In this document: positions 34,430 to 41,979 of the stretch, piece by piece
How the letters are laid out: the number at the start of each line of letters is the position of its first letter
Numbering within the stretch: position 1 is the first letter of the stretch
Program-made: the position numbers and the translations under genes
The notes under the pieces: model-generated
Seen by the model: only the letters and a program-made list of their open reading frames with translations
Databases searched by the model: none
Told to the model about the DNA's origin: nothing
Origin: Elusimicrobiota bacterium
GTDB lineage: Bacteria; Elusimicrobiota; Elusimicrobia; UBA1565; UBA9628
DNA: 64,000 bases
Reading direction: 5' to 3'
Assembly: GCA_027406905.1 (NCBI GenBank)
Contig: DAHZHT010000002.1
Coordinates: forward strand, 136,380 to 200,379

Positions 34430-35059
34430 ATGGGACCTAAATGGCTGGACCAATTAGAAAGAAAATTGGGCTTTTTATCGATCCCGGACCTGGCGACGTT
34501 TCTGGCCGGAATGAACGCCATCATCGGAATTCTCACCCTCTTTAAACCCCAATTCCCCGACATCCTCGTCTTTGACCCGCAGTCTTTTCTAGGCGGACAG
34601 TATTGGCGCGCCGTCACTTTTCTCTTCGTTCCCCCTGAAATGGGGCCCTTGTGGCTGGCGTTCTGGCTAATCTTCTTTTATTGGCTAATGAACCGGCTTG
34701 AACAAATATGGGGAGATTTTAAATTTCTCATCTATTGCTCAATCGGAGCCTTGTCGGTAATCGCTTCTTCTCTCGCGCTCGGCCGGGAATTTTCCAATTC
34801 GATTTTTACGACGAGTTTGGTTCTCGCCTTTGCCCGGCTCAACGCCGATGTCGAGATTCTTTTATTTTTCTTTTTGCCGATTAAAATGCGATGGGTCTGG
34901 GCCGTCGGTTGCTTTGTCATCGCTTGGACCCTGTTATTTGGCTCTTTGGGAGATCGAATCTACTATGGTCTTGGAGTTCTTAACTATCTGGTTTTCTTCG
35001 GAACGGAACACTGGATGGAAATTCGCCTGGCCTGGCGGCGCGGCCGGGCAAGAATGTGA
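34430..35059 (+). CDS. Rhomboid-like membrane protein without catalytic residues
   Basis: A 209-residue protein with five or six membrane spans. The segment QYWRAVTFLFVP followed by LAFWLIFFYWLMNRLEQIWG is reminiscent of rhomboid/Derlin proteins (a WR motif and an amphipathic loop). The GxSG serine and the later membrane histidine of active rhomboids are not seen. It may be an inactive rhomboid relative. An extended -10 (TGA TATGAT at 34410-34418) suggests a leader of only about 5 nt, and this is the first gene beyond the restriction island. Confidence 0.6.
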   Translation: MGPKWLDQLERKLGFLSIPDLATFLAGMNAIIGILTLFKPQFPDILVFDPQSFLGGQYWRAVTFLFVPPEMGPLWLAFWLIFFYWLMNRLEQIWGDFKFLIYCSIGALSVIASSLALGREFSNSIFTTSLVLAFARLNADVEILLFFFLPIKMRWVWAVGCFVIAWTLLFGSLGDRIYYGLGVLNYLVFFGTEHWMEIRLAWRRGRARM

Positions 35060-35151
35060 TCTGGGACCTTCTAGGCCTTTTGGCCCTGGACAGATGTTCT
35101 TTAAACGGTAAAACTGGAAAAGAGCTTTCTTTTTTCGCTCAATAGACGAAT

Positions 35152-36156
35152 ATGAGAAAATTTTTATTTTCATTCGGGTTTTTGTTTTGCGTCTTCGCCT
35201 CTCCCGTTGCGGGGCAAAATGTTTCTCTTTTTGACCGAGCGTCTTCTCCCCTTTATAATCGAATCAAAGACTTTAAACTAAAATGGCCGCTCAAGGCGAT
35301 TCTTATTTGGAATAAAAAAACTGGGCGCTTTATTTGCGAGAACCCCCTAACCAGAAGAGAGTCTTATAATTCCGTCAATATCCAGAAACTGGTGCGAACA
35401 AAAAAAGGAAATTGCGCGAATTTATCCTCGGCCCAATTGATGGGCGTTCCTCTTTACCATGCGCGGCTCATCGGAGCCACTCTTGAGAGCGCGGATTTAA
35501 CCAACGCCAATCTCGCGATGTCGGATTTAAGAAATGCGAGCTTTGTCAAAGCCACTTCCCTGGGAGGCACTCTTTTTAACGGGGCCAACCTCAAAGGGGC
35601 AACGCTCAACTCCGCTTCCTTTGAAAGCCCTAAAATGATTAAAACCGATCTTGACGACTCCGACATGACGGGAGCTATCCTATCCGACGCCGATTTTTCG
35701 CAGGCCCTTCTCATCAAAGCCAAACTCGTCTCATCTGTCATTGAAGGCGCGCGTTTTAACGGGGCCGCGATGGATAAAGCCGATCTCACCGGAGCCGACG
35801 CTCAAAAAAATCCTCAAACCGGAGAAGCCACCGATTTCTCGGGGGCTCAAATGCAAAACGCGCGTTTTGACGGAGCCAATTTATCCGGCGCTAATTTTTC
35901 CGCTTCCATTCTCTCTCAAGCCAGCTTTGAGCACGCAAACCTGGGCGAAGCCAATTTTTCAGACGCAAACCTGGAAGGCGCCAACCTCAGCGCTGAAAAT
36001 CTTGCCTTGGCTCATTTTGAACGGGCGGATTTAAGAGGGGCGAAGATTACCACGCCTTTAACCCAAGCGACAATGACCGGCGCGGTTTATGACTCAAAAA
36101 CCGTTCTTCCCTTCGATGACGCCAAAGCCCACGAATTGGGCATGATTAAAAAGTAA
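35152..36156 (+). CDS. Exported pentapeptide-repeat protein
   Basis: A 334-residue protein with a signal peptide (FLFSFGFLFCVFASPVAG). From about residue 95 to 310 it is built of A(D/N)Lxx-type pentapeptide repeats, such as ANLAMSDLRNASF, ANLKGATLNSASF and ANLSGANFSASILSQASF, which fold into a right-handed square beta-helix. Such proteins lie in many processes, and nothing here shows the partner. It ends 5 bp before the convergent aldo/keto reductase, with no clear terminator between. Confidence 0.85.
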   Translation: MRKFLFSFGFLFCVFASPVAGQNVSLFDRASSPLYNRIKDFKLKWPLKAILIWNKKTGRFICENPLTRRESYNSVNIQKLVRTKKGNCANLSSAQLMGVPLYHARLIGATLESADLTNANLAMSDLRNASFVKATSLGGTLFNGANLKGATLNSASFESPKMIKTDLDDSDMTGAILSDADFSQALLIKAKLVSSVIEGARFNGAAMDKADLTGADAQKNPQTGEATDFSGAQMQNARFDGANLSGANFSASILSQASFEHANLGEANFSDANLEGANLSAENLALAHFERADLRGAKITTPLTQATMTGAVYDSKTVLPFDDAKAHELGMIKK

Positions 36157-36161
36157 AAGCC

Positions 36162-37151
36162 TTAAAGGGTTCGCTTCCATGCGTGAGAGCGCAGTTTATC
36201 CAACACGGGCTTTTCAAACGGTTTTGAATGCGCCAAGGCGATATTAGATTCCACATGTTTAATCTTTCGCATTCCAGGAATAACGACAGAAACCTCGGGA
36301 AAACTCAGGCAAAACTTAAGCGCGGCTTCCGGCAAGCTTAAAGCGAGCTTGTTATCCTTGACTAAGTAGTCTTCTAAAATTTTGGCGCGGCGAACGGTTT
36401 CCTTAAGCAGTCCTCCGGCGAAATAATTGGAACGGAAATCATCCTCCTCGAATTTTGAATCTGCGCTCAAAGTTCCGCTTAAGCCGCCCTCATCTAAAGG
36501 CACGCGGGCGATCACGCCCACGTTTTTTTCGCGGCACAGGGGAAACAGTTCTTCCAGGGGCTCTTGTTCAAACAAATTAAAAACGACTTGAATGGTATCG
36601 ACCACCCCCGAACGCGCAATTTCAAGCGCGCTTTTAGGATCGCGGGTATTGACCGAAACCCCGAAGAATTTTATTTTTCCATGTCTTTTGAGAACCTGAA
36701 CGGCTTTAAGAGTCTTTTCCCATTCCGGCTCTTGAAGCCAAGAATCCTGCCAAACGTGAAGCTGTTGAATTTCGACGCAATCAGTCTTAAGATTGCGCAA
36801 ACTTCTCTCGGTGCAGAAAATCAGCCAATCGGCGGGAAACGAATCTTTGAGAAGCCCTCGGCTGGGCCAGGAAAAATTTTTGGGCGGGGCTTTGGTCGCG
36901 ACAAAAGCGCGGCTCCCATATTCCTCAAAGGCCTTGGCGATCAGGCTTTCGGAATGACCATCGCCGTAAACATATGCGGTGTCAAAGAAATTGCATCCCA
37001 ATTCCAGAGCCTTCAAAAGAGATTTCAAGGATTCCGCATCATCGGTTTTCCCCCACATGCTTTTCCCCACGCCCCAAGCCCCGTATCCGACGGGCAAGAC
37101 GTTAAGGCCGGTTCGTCCTAATTGACGAAAAGACTGTTGAAGGGAATTCAT
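36162..37151 (-). CDS. Aldo/keto reductase
   Basis: A 329-residue TIM-barrel NADPH oxidoreductase. The start LGRTGLNVLPVGYGAWGVG, the Asp/Tyr pair in NFFDTAYVYGDGHSESLIAKA, the Lys in FVATKAPP and the His in IQQLHVW form the usual catalytic tetrad region. The later VIPGMRKIKHVESN is the cofactor-end motif. Substrate is unknown, and oxidoreductases of this subtype act on sugars and aldehydes. The stop of the upstream PEBP gene overlaps its start by ATGA. Confidence 0.88.
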   Translation of the reverse strand: MNSLQQSFRQLGRTGLNVLPVGYGAWGVGKSMWGKTDDAESLKSLLKALELGCNFFDTAYVYGDGHSESLIAKAFEEYGSRAFVATKAPPKNFSWPSRGLLKDSFPADWLIFCTERSLRNLKTDCVEIQQLHVWQDSWLQEPEWEKTLKAVQVLKRHGKIKFFGVSVNTRDPKSALEIARSGVVDTIQVVFNLFEQEPLEELFPLCREKNVGVIARVPLDEGGLSGTLSADSKFEEDDFRSNYFAGGLLKETVRRAKILEDYLVKDNKLALSLPEAALKFCLSFPEVSVVIPGMRKIKHVESNIALAHSKPFEKPVLDKLRSHAWKRTL

Positions 37152-37618
37152 CTCTGGTAAACTCCGACCAACTCAGCGGAAGCGAGCACATGCCCTTTCA
37201 TCGCCTTTAAGAGCTCGTTTTTTGTCGCCTGGGAAGGAGACAAGTTCAGCGCTTTGTCGAGGGCGAAAAGTTTAAAAAAATAATGGTGGACTTTTCCCGG
37301 AGGCGGAAGCGGGCCGTAATAGCCGACGCGCTCAAAAGAATCCACCCCCCAGCAGGGACCTTGCTTGGTCCCGTCTTTCAATGCTTCTTTTTTGGGAAAA
37401 TTTTCCGGCAAGCGCCGCGTGTCGGAGGGCAAATTATAAATCACCCAATGAACCCAGGTTCCCGGAGGCGCGTCCGGGTCATCCATAATCAAGGCCAGGC
37501 TTTTCGCTTTTTCCGGGACGTTGATAAATTCCAGTTCCGGAGAAACGTCTTCTCCTTCCCCCGTATATTTTTTAGGAATCGGCTGATTCATCGAAAAGGC
37601 CGAACTTTTAATTTCCAT
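37148..37618 (-). CDS. YbhB/YbcL family PEBP-like protein
   Basis: A phosphatidylethanolamine-binding-protein (Raf kinase inhibitor-like) fold of about 156 residues. The signature parts are SPELEF, LALIMDDPDAPPGTWVHWVI, YNLPSD, YYGPLPPPGKVHHYFFKLFALD. The ATG at 37618 follows a good Shine-Dalgarno (GAGGTG, 8 nt away) and gives the usual length. The longer frame to 37741 would add a signal-like segment but lacks that site and overlaps a divergent gene. Ligand and role in bacteria are not well established. Confidence 0.85.
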   Translation of the reverse strand: MEIKSSAFSMNQPIPKKYTGEGEDVSPELEFINVPEKAKSLALIMDDPDAPPGTWVHWVIYNLPSDTRRLPENFPKKEALKDGTKQGPCWGVDSFERVGYYGPLPPPGKVHHYFFKLFALDKALNLSPSQATKNELLKAMKGHVLASAELVGVYQR

Positions 37619-37727
37619 TTTTTTCACCTCTCTATGCCGAGCATGAATCGTCCCTGCCTGAAGGCCCGGCGGGACAATCAAGAAAACCGCCGCGAAATAA
37701 GCGCGCAATCCCATGACTCCCTTATTG

Positions 37728-37733
37728 TAGAAT
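37728..37733 (+). promoter_or_regulatory. -10 box for the small 70-residue gene, leaderless
   Basis: TAGAAT ends 6 nt before the ATG at 37740. No Shine-Dalgarno sequence is present, and the -35 is poor. Confidence 0.35.
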
Positions 37734-37739
37734 AATCTC

Positions 37740-37952
37740 ATGGCGATGCCGGAAGACCCCGATAAAAAAAAGGATTATCTCTCGCGTTTAATCGAAGGGC
37801 TGAAGCAGACCATCGAAAATCAAAAATTCGAGCTTCCTTATTATCAGGAGGGAGATGTCATGCTCGTCTACGCCAAAAAATTCATCGCCTCCTGTGAGCG
37901 GAATCTGCTTAAAGCCCAAACAGAATTAGCCGAATTAGAACGTGGGCGGTAA
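37740..37952 (+). CDS. Small predicted coiled-coil protein, unknown function
   Basis: A 70-residue, charged, helical protein (LSRLIEGLKQTIENQKFELP and later FIASCERNLLKAQTELAELE). I recognise no family. A -10 box at leaderless distance and a position flush between two genes favour its being real. It is convergent with tRNA-Val, 5 bp away. Confidence 0.5.
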   Translation: MAMPEDPDKKKDYLSRLIEGLKQTIENQKFELPYYQEGDVMLVYAKKFIASCERNLLKAQTELAELERGR

Positions 37953-37957
37953 TAATC

Positions 37958-38029
37958 TGGGCCGTGAGGGATTCGAACCCCCGACCTGTCGCGTGTAAGG
38001 CGAACGCTCTACCGCTGAGCTAACGGCCC
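37958..38029 (-). tRNA. tRNA-Val (anticodon TAC)
   Basis: A 72-nt cloverleaf on the minus strand. Acceptor GGGCCGT pairs with ACGGCCC, the D-arm is AGCTCAGCGGTAGAG, the anticodon loop is CTTACAC and the T-arm is GGGGGTTCGAATCCC. The CCA end is not encoded, unlike tRNA-Ala in this window. The first pair of the anticodon stem (T27/C43) is a mismatch. Confidence 0.92.
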
Positions 38030-38048
38030 GGTCTGATTTGATTCTACT

Positions 38049-38054
38049 ATTATA
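38049..38054 (-). promoter_or_regulatory. -10 box (TATAAT) of the tRNA-Val gene
   Basis: A perfect TATAAT on the minus strand, 19 nt before the tRNA 5' end. The -35 candidate TTGTCC lies 20 bp further upstream and is weak. Confidence 0.5.
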
Positions 38055-38090
38055 GAGTAAATCCCGCCTGCGAAGGACAAACGCAACTCT

Positions 38091-39062
38091 CTAGGGCAAT
38101 AAAACCGTAGAACCTGTGGTTTTGCGGCTCTCCAAATCCTGATGCGCCCTGGCGGCCTCGCGCAAAGGATAGGCCTGATTGATAAATATCTTGACCCCGC
38201 CCCCAGCGACCACGCTAAAGAGGTCTGAAGCGGCCGCCAAAAGATCTTCTCGCCTTGAAGTGTAATGAGCAAGAGACGCCCGCGTTAAAAATAAAGAACC
38301 TTTCTGGCCTAAAACTCCGATATCAAAAGGCGGCACGGGCCCGGAGGCGTTGCCGAAACTCACCATGAGCCCGCGCACCGACAAGGAATCTAGCGAACCC
38401 ATGAAGGTTTCTTTTCCCACTCCATCATAAACCACCGGCACGCCTTCTCCCTTGGTAATTTCCTTGACCCGCTCAACGAAATTCTCGCGCGCTGAAATAA
38501 TGACGTGAGCGCAACCCGCTTTTCGCGCTAAATTGGCCTTCTCTTCCGAGCCGACCACGCCAATAACCTCAACCCCGATTTGAGCGGCCCATTGGCAGAG
38601 AATCAGTCCCACACCTCCCGCCGCCGCATGCACCAAAATTCGCTGTCCGGACTTGACTGGGAAAGTGCGCCGCAAAAGATACCACGCCGTCATGCCCTTG
38701 AGCATGATCGCGGCCGCAGTCTTATCGTCAATGGCATCGGGAATTTTGACCAGCCTATCGGCCGGACGCAATAAGACCTCGCAATAAGCCCCTATCGGAC
38801 TGGCATAGGCCACGCGATCCCCCGGTTTTAAGTCTTGAACCCCAGGGCCGATTTTTTCAACTCGCCCCGCGCCTTCCATGCCCAAAATAACCGGTAACGA
38901 CGTCGGATAAAGGCCGCTGCGGTAATAAGTATCGATATAATTGAGACCAATGGCGACGTTGCGGACTAAAACTTCTCCGGGCCCCGGAGATGCGAGCGAA
39001 ACTTCCACCCATTTAAGATTTTCCGGCCCTCCGATTTTATCAAGGCGAATGGCATATGGCAT
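38091..39062 (-). CDS. qor: NADPH:quinone oxidoreductase (zinc-independent MDR family)
   Basis: A 323-residue medium-chain dehydrogenase of the quinone oxidoreductase type. Landmarks are VRNVAIGLNYIDTYYRSGLYPTSLP, the NADP loop VHAAAGGVGLILCQWAAQIG, and VVYDGVGKETF. No structural zinc cysteines are seen. A good Shine-Dalgarno GGAGGGT precedes the ATG. The 3' tail of hutI lies 18 bp upstream of it in a duplicated form (first copy of the 38-bp repeat). Qor was therefore probably the second gene after hutI before the cassette was inserted. Confidence 0.88.
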   Translation of the reverse strand: MPYAIRLDKIGGPENLKWVEVSLASPGPGEVLVRNVAIGLNYIDTYYRSGLYPTSLPVILGMEGAGRVEKIGPGVQDLKPGDRVAYASPIGAYCEVLLRPADRLVKIPDAIDDKTAAAIMLKGMTAWYLLRRTFPVKSGQRILVHAAAGGVGLILCQWAAQIGVEVIGVVGSEEKANLARKAGCAHVIISARENFVERVKEITKGEGVPVVYDGVGKETFMGSLDSLSVRGLMVSFGNASGPVPPFDIGVLGQKGSLFLTRASLAHYTSRREDLLAAASDLFSVVAGGGVKIFINQAYPLREAARAHQDLESRKTTGSTVLLP

Positions 39063-39082
39063 GGCTACCCTCCAAACAAGTT

Positions 39083-39120
39083 AACGACGAAAAACAACTT
39101 CCCCTTTTTTCATGGTCCAA
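39083..39120. repeat. 38-bp direct repeat, left copy
   Basis: Identical to 40688-40725 over 38 bases; the motif starts AACGACGAAAAACAACTT and ends TTTTCATGGTCCAA. On the minus strand it reads as the last codons of hutI (WTMKKGEVVFRR) followed by a TAA stop at 39081-39083. Confidence 0.9.
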
Positions 39121-39156
39121 CGAACTAGGACGATTATGTGTGCTTTCACGCATAGA

Positions 39157-39372
39157 TCAATTTCCAGACTTGCCAATCTGATTTTTTACGGGGGCAGACT
39201 GACCATTGGCATAACCTCTACACTCCACGCTAGTCCCGAAGGCAAATGGACTACGATACGAGATACAAGCTCCAATCTGCTTATTATTCGCGTCAAATGT
39301 CCTGACATAGGACATGCATCCAGAAGCACTGACGCTAAATCCTACAAGTAAGAAGCCAATTAGTATTTTCAT
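39157..39372 (-). CDS. Small lipoprotein, unknown function
   Basis: A 71-residue protein with a lipoprotein-type signal (ILIGFLLVGFSVSASGC) and a 52-residue mature part (CMSYVRTFDANNKQIGACIS). No family is recognised. A Shine-Dalgarno AAGGAG stands before the ATG. It is the last gene of the cassette, downstream of the ankyrin lipoprotein. Confidence 0.6.
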   Translation of the reverse strand: MKILIGFLLVGFSVSASGCMSYVRTFDANNKQIGACISYRSPFAFGTSVECRGYANGQSAPVKNQIGKSGN

Positions 39373-39384
39373 TTTTCTCCTTAA

Positions 39385-40026
39385 CTACCGTTGCCATGGG
39401 AGTGGCCCATCGCCCCAAGGCAAATGCTCCATATGCTCAGCGTTAAAATTACCAATTTTATTAGAGTGTAGACGTTCCGTTCTGATATAGGAAAAAATCA
39501 TGGAACGGATCTCGGAATTTTTAGCTAATCTGACTGCGTTATCTCCGTTATTGTTCTTATAATCAACGTTGGCATTATTCTTGAGCAATATCTTGACGAT
39601 ATCAATTTGCCCCTCGGAAGCCGCTAGCATTAGTGCGGTAAAACCATGATAGTTTAAAGCATTAACATTAGCTCCAGACTTGAGAAGTAAAGAAACCACA
39701 TCAGCATGGCCATTCACTGCCGCGTCGATCAACGCGGTATTCCAAAACCAATCCCTAGCATTAACGTCAGCGCCAGCCTTAAGAAGAAGGCGGACCTCAT
39801 TGACATGGCCAGACGAAGCCGCCCACATAAGCGCAGTATGCCCTCCCTGATAACTCCTAACGTCCACATCAGCGCCGGCCTTAAGAGATGCTTCAAGCCC
39901 AGGAATGTCGCCAGCTTTTGCCGCGCCCAAAAAGTTACTGTTTGGCCCCGCGCATGCGGAGAGGAAAAGTAAGGCGGCCTGGAACACAGTGCTCAGAGAA
40001 ATTCTGGCAAATCGCTTTCCGTTCAT
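39385..40026 (-). CDS. Ankyrin-repeat lipoprotein
   Basis: A 213-residue protein with a lipobox (LFLSAC) and about four ankyrin repeats. They are marked by GHTALMWAASSGHVNEVRLL, NTALIDAAVNGHADVVSLL, GFTALMLAASEGQIDIVKIL and the end DNAVRLAKNS. A TAAGGA site precedes the ATG. Ankyrin proteins bind other proteins, but no partner is visible beyond the neighbouring small lipoprotein. It lies in the 38-bp-repeat cassette. Confidence 0.85.
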   Translation of the reverse strand: MNGKRFARISLSTVFQAALLFLSACAGPNSNFLGAAKAGDIPGLEASLKAGADVDVRSYQGGHTALMWAASSGHVNEVRLLLKAGADVNARDWFWNTALIDAAVNGHADVVSLLLKSGANVNALNYHGFTALMLAASEGQIDIVKILLKNNANVDYKNNNGDNAVRLAKNSEIRSMIFSYIRTERLHSNKIGNFNAEHMEHLPWGDGPLPWQR

Positions 40027-40088
40027 TTCCTTACTCTCTACACGCTCTAAATGTCCATATTATTCTGTCACAGAGCCTAACTATTCCA

Positions 40089-40613
40089 CTAACGAGGTAA
40101 AAATCCAATTGGGGGCCTAGGCTTTTCCGGCTCTTCCACTGGCTCCATAAGCCGATGAATAGCGTCAAAGAGAGAACGGATATGCTCGTCATGGCCCTCG
40201 ACTTTCCGCTCAAGCTCTTCAAGCTTGGCGGCGAGTTCCTTGTGAGCAGAAATCATCTCCCTCAATTTCACAAACGCCCGCATGATGGCGATGTTGACCT
40301 GGATGGCGCGGTCGCTGCGCAGGACGCTGGAAAGCATGGCGACGCCCTGCTCGGTAAAGGCGTAGGGAACCGCCCTTCTTAATCCACCCCAACTTGAAGT
40401 CACAAATTGTGATTTCAAGTTTTTCCACTCCGCTGCCGTCAACTGAAATAAGAAATCCTTGGGAAATCTCTCGATATTGCGCTTGACGGCTTGGACAAGA
40501 ACCCGCGGCTCTACTCCGTAGAGATGAGCCAAATCAATGCTGAGCATGACCTTATGCCCGCGAATCAGATAAATTCGCCGCTCAATATGGTCGACGGAGA
40601 GTAGGCTTTTCAT
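40089..40613 (-). CDS. ORF6N-domain protein
   Basis: A 174-residue protein with the ORF6N DNA-binding domain of phages and integrative elements: [40 protein letters not shown] and [10 protein letters not shown], followed by [17 protein letters not shown]. The C-terminal third is a coiled coil ([20 protein letters not shown]). Such proteins are typical cargo of mobile islands. It is the first gene of the cassette and follows a perfect -10 box. Confidence 0.88.
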   Translation of the reverse strand: MKSLLSVDHIERRIYLIRGHKVMLSIDLAHLYGVEPRVLVQAVKRNIERFPKDFLFQLTAAEWKNLKSQFVTSSWGGLRRAVPYAFTEQGVAMLSSVLRSDRAIQVNIAIMRAFVKLREMISAHKELAAKLEELERKVEGHDEHIRSLFDAIHRLMEPVEEPEKPRPPIGFLPR

Positions 40614-40640
40614 GGTATTGAGCCCGCTGGGGCCAGAGAC

Positions 40641-40646
40641 ATTATA
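40641..40646 (-). promoter_or_regulatory. -10 box (TATAAT) driving the cassette genes
   Basis: A perfect TATAAT on the minus strand, 27 nt before the ORF6N ATG. The -35 is weak. This lies inside the right end of the cassette, so the cargo carries its own promoter. Confidence 0.5.
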
Positions 40647-40679
40647 CTATCTCCTCGCCTGAAGAAACCCGTGTGCTTT

Positions 40680-41936
40680 TCAAGACGAACGACGAAAAAC
40701 AACTTCCCCTTTTTTCATGGTCCAAAGGACCGGAGATTGACCGAAATAATAAGGAATCTCGCGGTAATCCTCGGCCTCATGGCAAACCAAATCGGCGACT
40801 TTTCCCGCCTGAAGACTGCCATGGGTTTCCCCACGACCCGCGGCAAAAGCGCCATTGACAATCGCGGCAGACAAAGCTTCTTCAATTTTCATCTTCATTT
40901 GGGCGCAAGCAATCGACAAAATCATTCGCATATCCCAACAAGGACAGGTTCCCGGGTTAAAATCGCTGGCTAGAGCCACCGCAACGCCCGAGTCAATCAG
41001 TTTTCGCGCGGGGGGATAAGGCTTGGAAAGAAAATAATTGGAACCGGGAACTAAACTGGCGATGACCTTGGATCTGGCCAAGGCGCGAATGTCCGCCTCA
41101 CTGGCATAATCTAAATGATCGGCGCTCAAAGCCTCAAATTCGACCGCCAGGTTCGCCCCGCCGCTTTGAGATAACTGCTCCGCATGAATTTTAAGTCCTA
41201 AACCCGCTTTTTTAGAAGCCTCGAGAATTTCGCGGGACTCTTCTTTTGAAAAATATCCGGCCTCGCAAAAAACATCCGAAAACCGGGCCAGATTTTCGCG
41301 CGCGACCCGAGGAATCATTTCATCAATCAGGCGCCGAATATAAATCTCCCGGCGATCTTGAGTCTCCACGGGAATGGCATGGGCGCCCAGAAAAGTCGAA
41401 ACGATTTCAAGCGGCCCTTCTTTGTTGACTTGAGAGAGAACCCTTAAAATTTTTCGCTCGTTTTCCCAATCCAAACCATATCCCGACTTCGCTTCCAAAG
41501 TCGTCGTACCGCTCTCCAAGAATTTCCTCGACCATCTCCTCAGCGAGGCCGCGAGATTTTCTTCGCTGGATTTACGCACCAAATCAACCGTGGATAAGAT
41601 GCCTCCCCCCAAAGCGGCGATCTCGGAATAGGTTTTTCCTTGAAGCCTTTGTTCAAAATCGAGAATTCTGGGAGCGGCAAAAACCGGATGAGTATGCGAA
41701 TCCACAAAACCCGGCAAGACCACCCGGGCTTCGGCGTCAACAATGCGGCATTTTTCCGGGCTGGTTCTCCGGCAAACGACCTCCCTCGGGCCGGCGGCGA
41801 CAACAAGGCCTTCTTTAATAAGGACTGCGGCATCCCGAATCATCCCGACAGAATTGAGATCGCGCCCGCGCCGAGGTTCATCAAGCCCCGGGAAAGTCAA
41901 AAGCTGCGAGATATTGAGAACCAGGATTTCTTCCAC
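40680..41936 (-). CDS. hutI: Imidazolonepropionase
   Basis: Hydrolyses imidazolone-5-propionate in histidine degradation, and is a metal-dependent amidohydrolase of 418 residues. Landmarks are PGFVDSHTHPVFA, AKSGYGLDWENERKIL, KIHAEQLSQSGGA and ALASDFNPGT. No hutH or hutU is near. It starts with GTG at 41936, with TATAAT ending 6 nt before it, so it is probably leaderless. Its last 13 codons fall in the 38-bp repeat. The cassette seems to have changed its end from ..RR-stop to ..RRSS-stop. Confidence 0.93.
   Translation of the reverse strand: MEEILVLNISQLLTFPGLDEPRRGRDLNSVGMIRDAAVLIKEGLVVAAGPREVVCRRTSPEKCRIVDAEARVVLPGFVDSHTHPVFAAPRILDFEQRLQGKTYSEIAALGGGILSTVDLVRKSSEENLAASLRRWSRKFLESGTTTLEAKSGYGLDWENERKILRVLSQVNKEGPLEIVSTFLGAHAIPVETQDRREIYIRRLIDEMIPRVARENLARFSDVFCEAGYFSKEESREILEASKKAGLGLKIHAEQLSQSGGANLAVEFEALSADHLDYASEADIRALARSKVIASLVPGSNYFLSKPYPPARKLIDSGVAVALASDFNPGTCPCWDMRMILSIACAQMKMKIEEALSAAIVNGAFAAGRGETHGSLQAGKVADLVCHEAEDYREIPYYFGQSPVLWTMKKGEVVFRRSS
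40688..40725. repeat. 38-bp direct repeat, right copy
   Basis: Identical to 39083-39120; lies in the 3' end of hutI (residues WTMKKGEVVFRR). The bases outside the two copies differ, so 38 bp is the full exact match. Confidence 0.9.
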
Positions 41937-41942
41937 GCTATG

Positions 41943-41948
41943 ATTATA
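41943..41948 (-). promoter_or_regulatory. -10 box (TATAAT) of hutI, leaderless
   Basis: A perfect TATAAT on the minus strand ends 6 nt before the GTG start. The candidate -35 TTAGCA (41965-41970) overlaps a plus-strand TATGCT at 41963-41968, which may serve the divergent DUF255 gene. Confidence 0.5.
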
Positions 41949-41979
41949 GGACTTTTTCCATTTATGCTAAAGTCAAGTT

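Larger units (their letters stand above)
39083..40725. mobile_element. Candidate 1.6-kb cassette bounded by the 38-bp repeat
   Basis: The repeat unit is 1,605 bp. The interval has three minus-strand genes (ORF6N, ankyrin lipoprotein, small lipoprotein) with their own promoter, and none belongs to the hutI-qor neighbourhood. The left repeat carries the likely original end of hutI. The pattern matches integration into the 3' end of a gene with the target duplicated, as att sites do. No integrase or transposase is inside, so it must be mobilised in trans or be a decayed remnant. A short further match (GTGTGCTTT) lies just inside each end, at 39138-39146 and 40671-40679. Confidence 0.65.

Noticed and set aside
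37619..37741. Secreted form of the PEBP protein from an upstream ATG
   Set aside because: The internal ATG at 37618 has a strong Shine-Dalgarno site and the usual length; the upstream part overlaps a divergent gene start. Export cannot be fully excluded.
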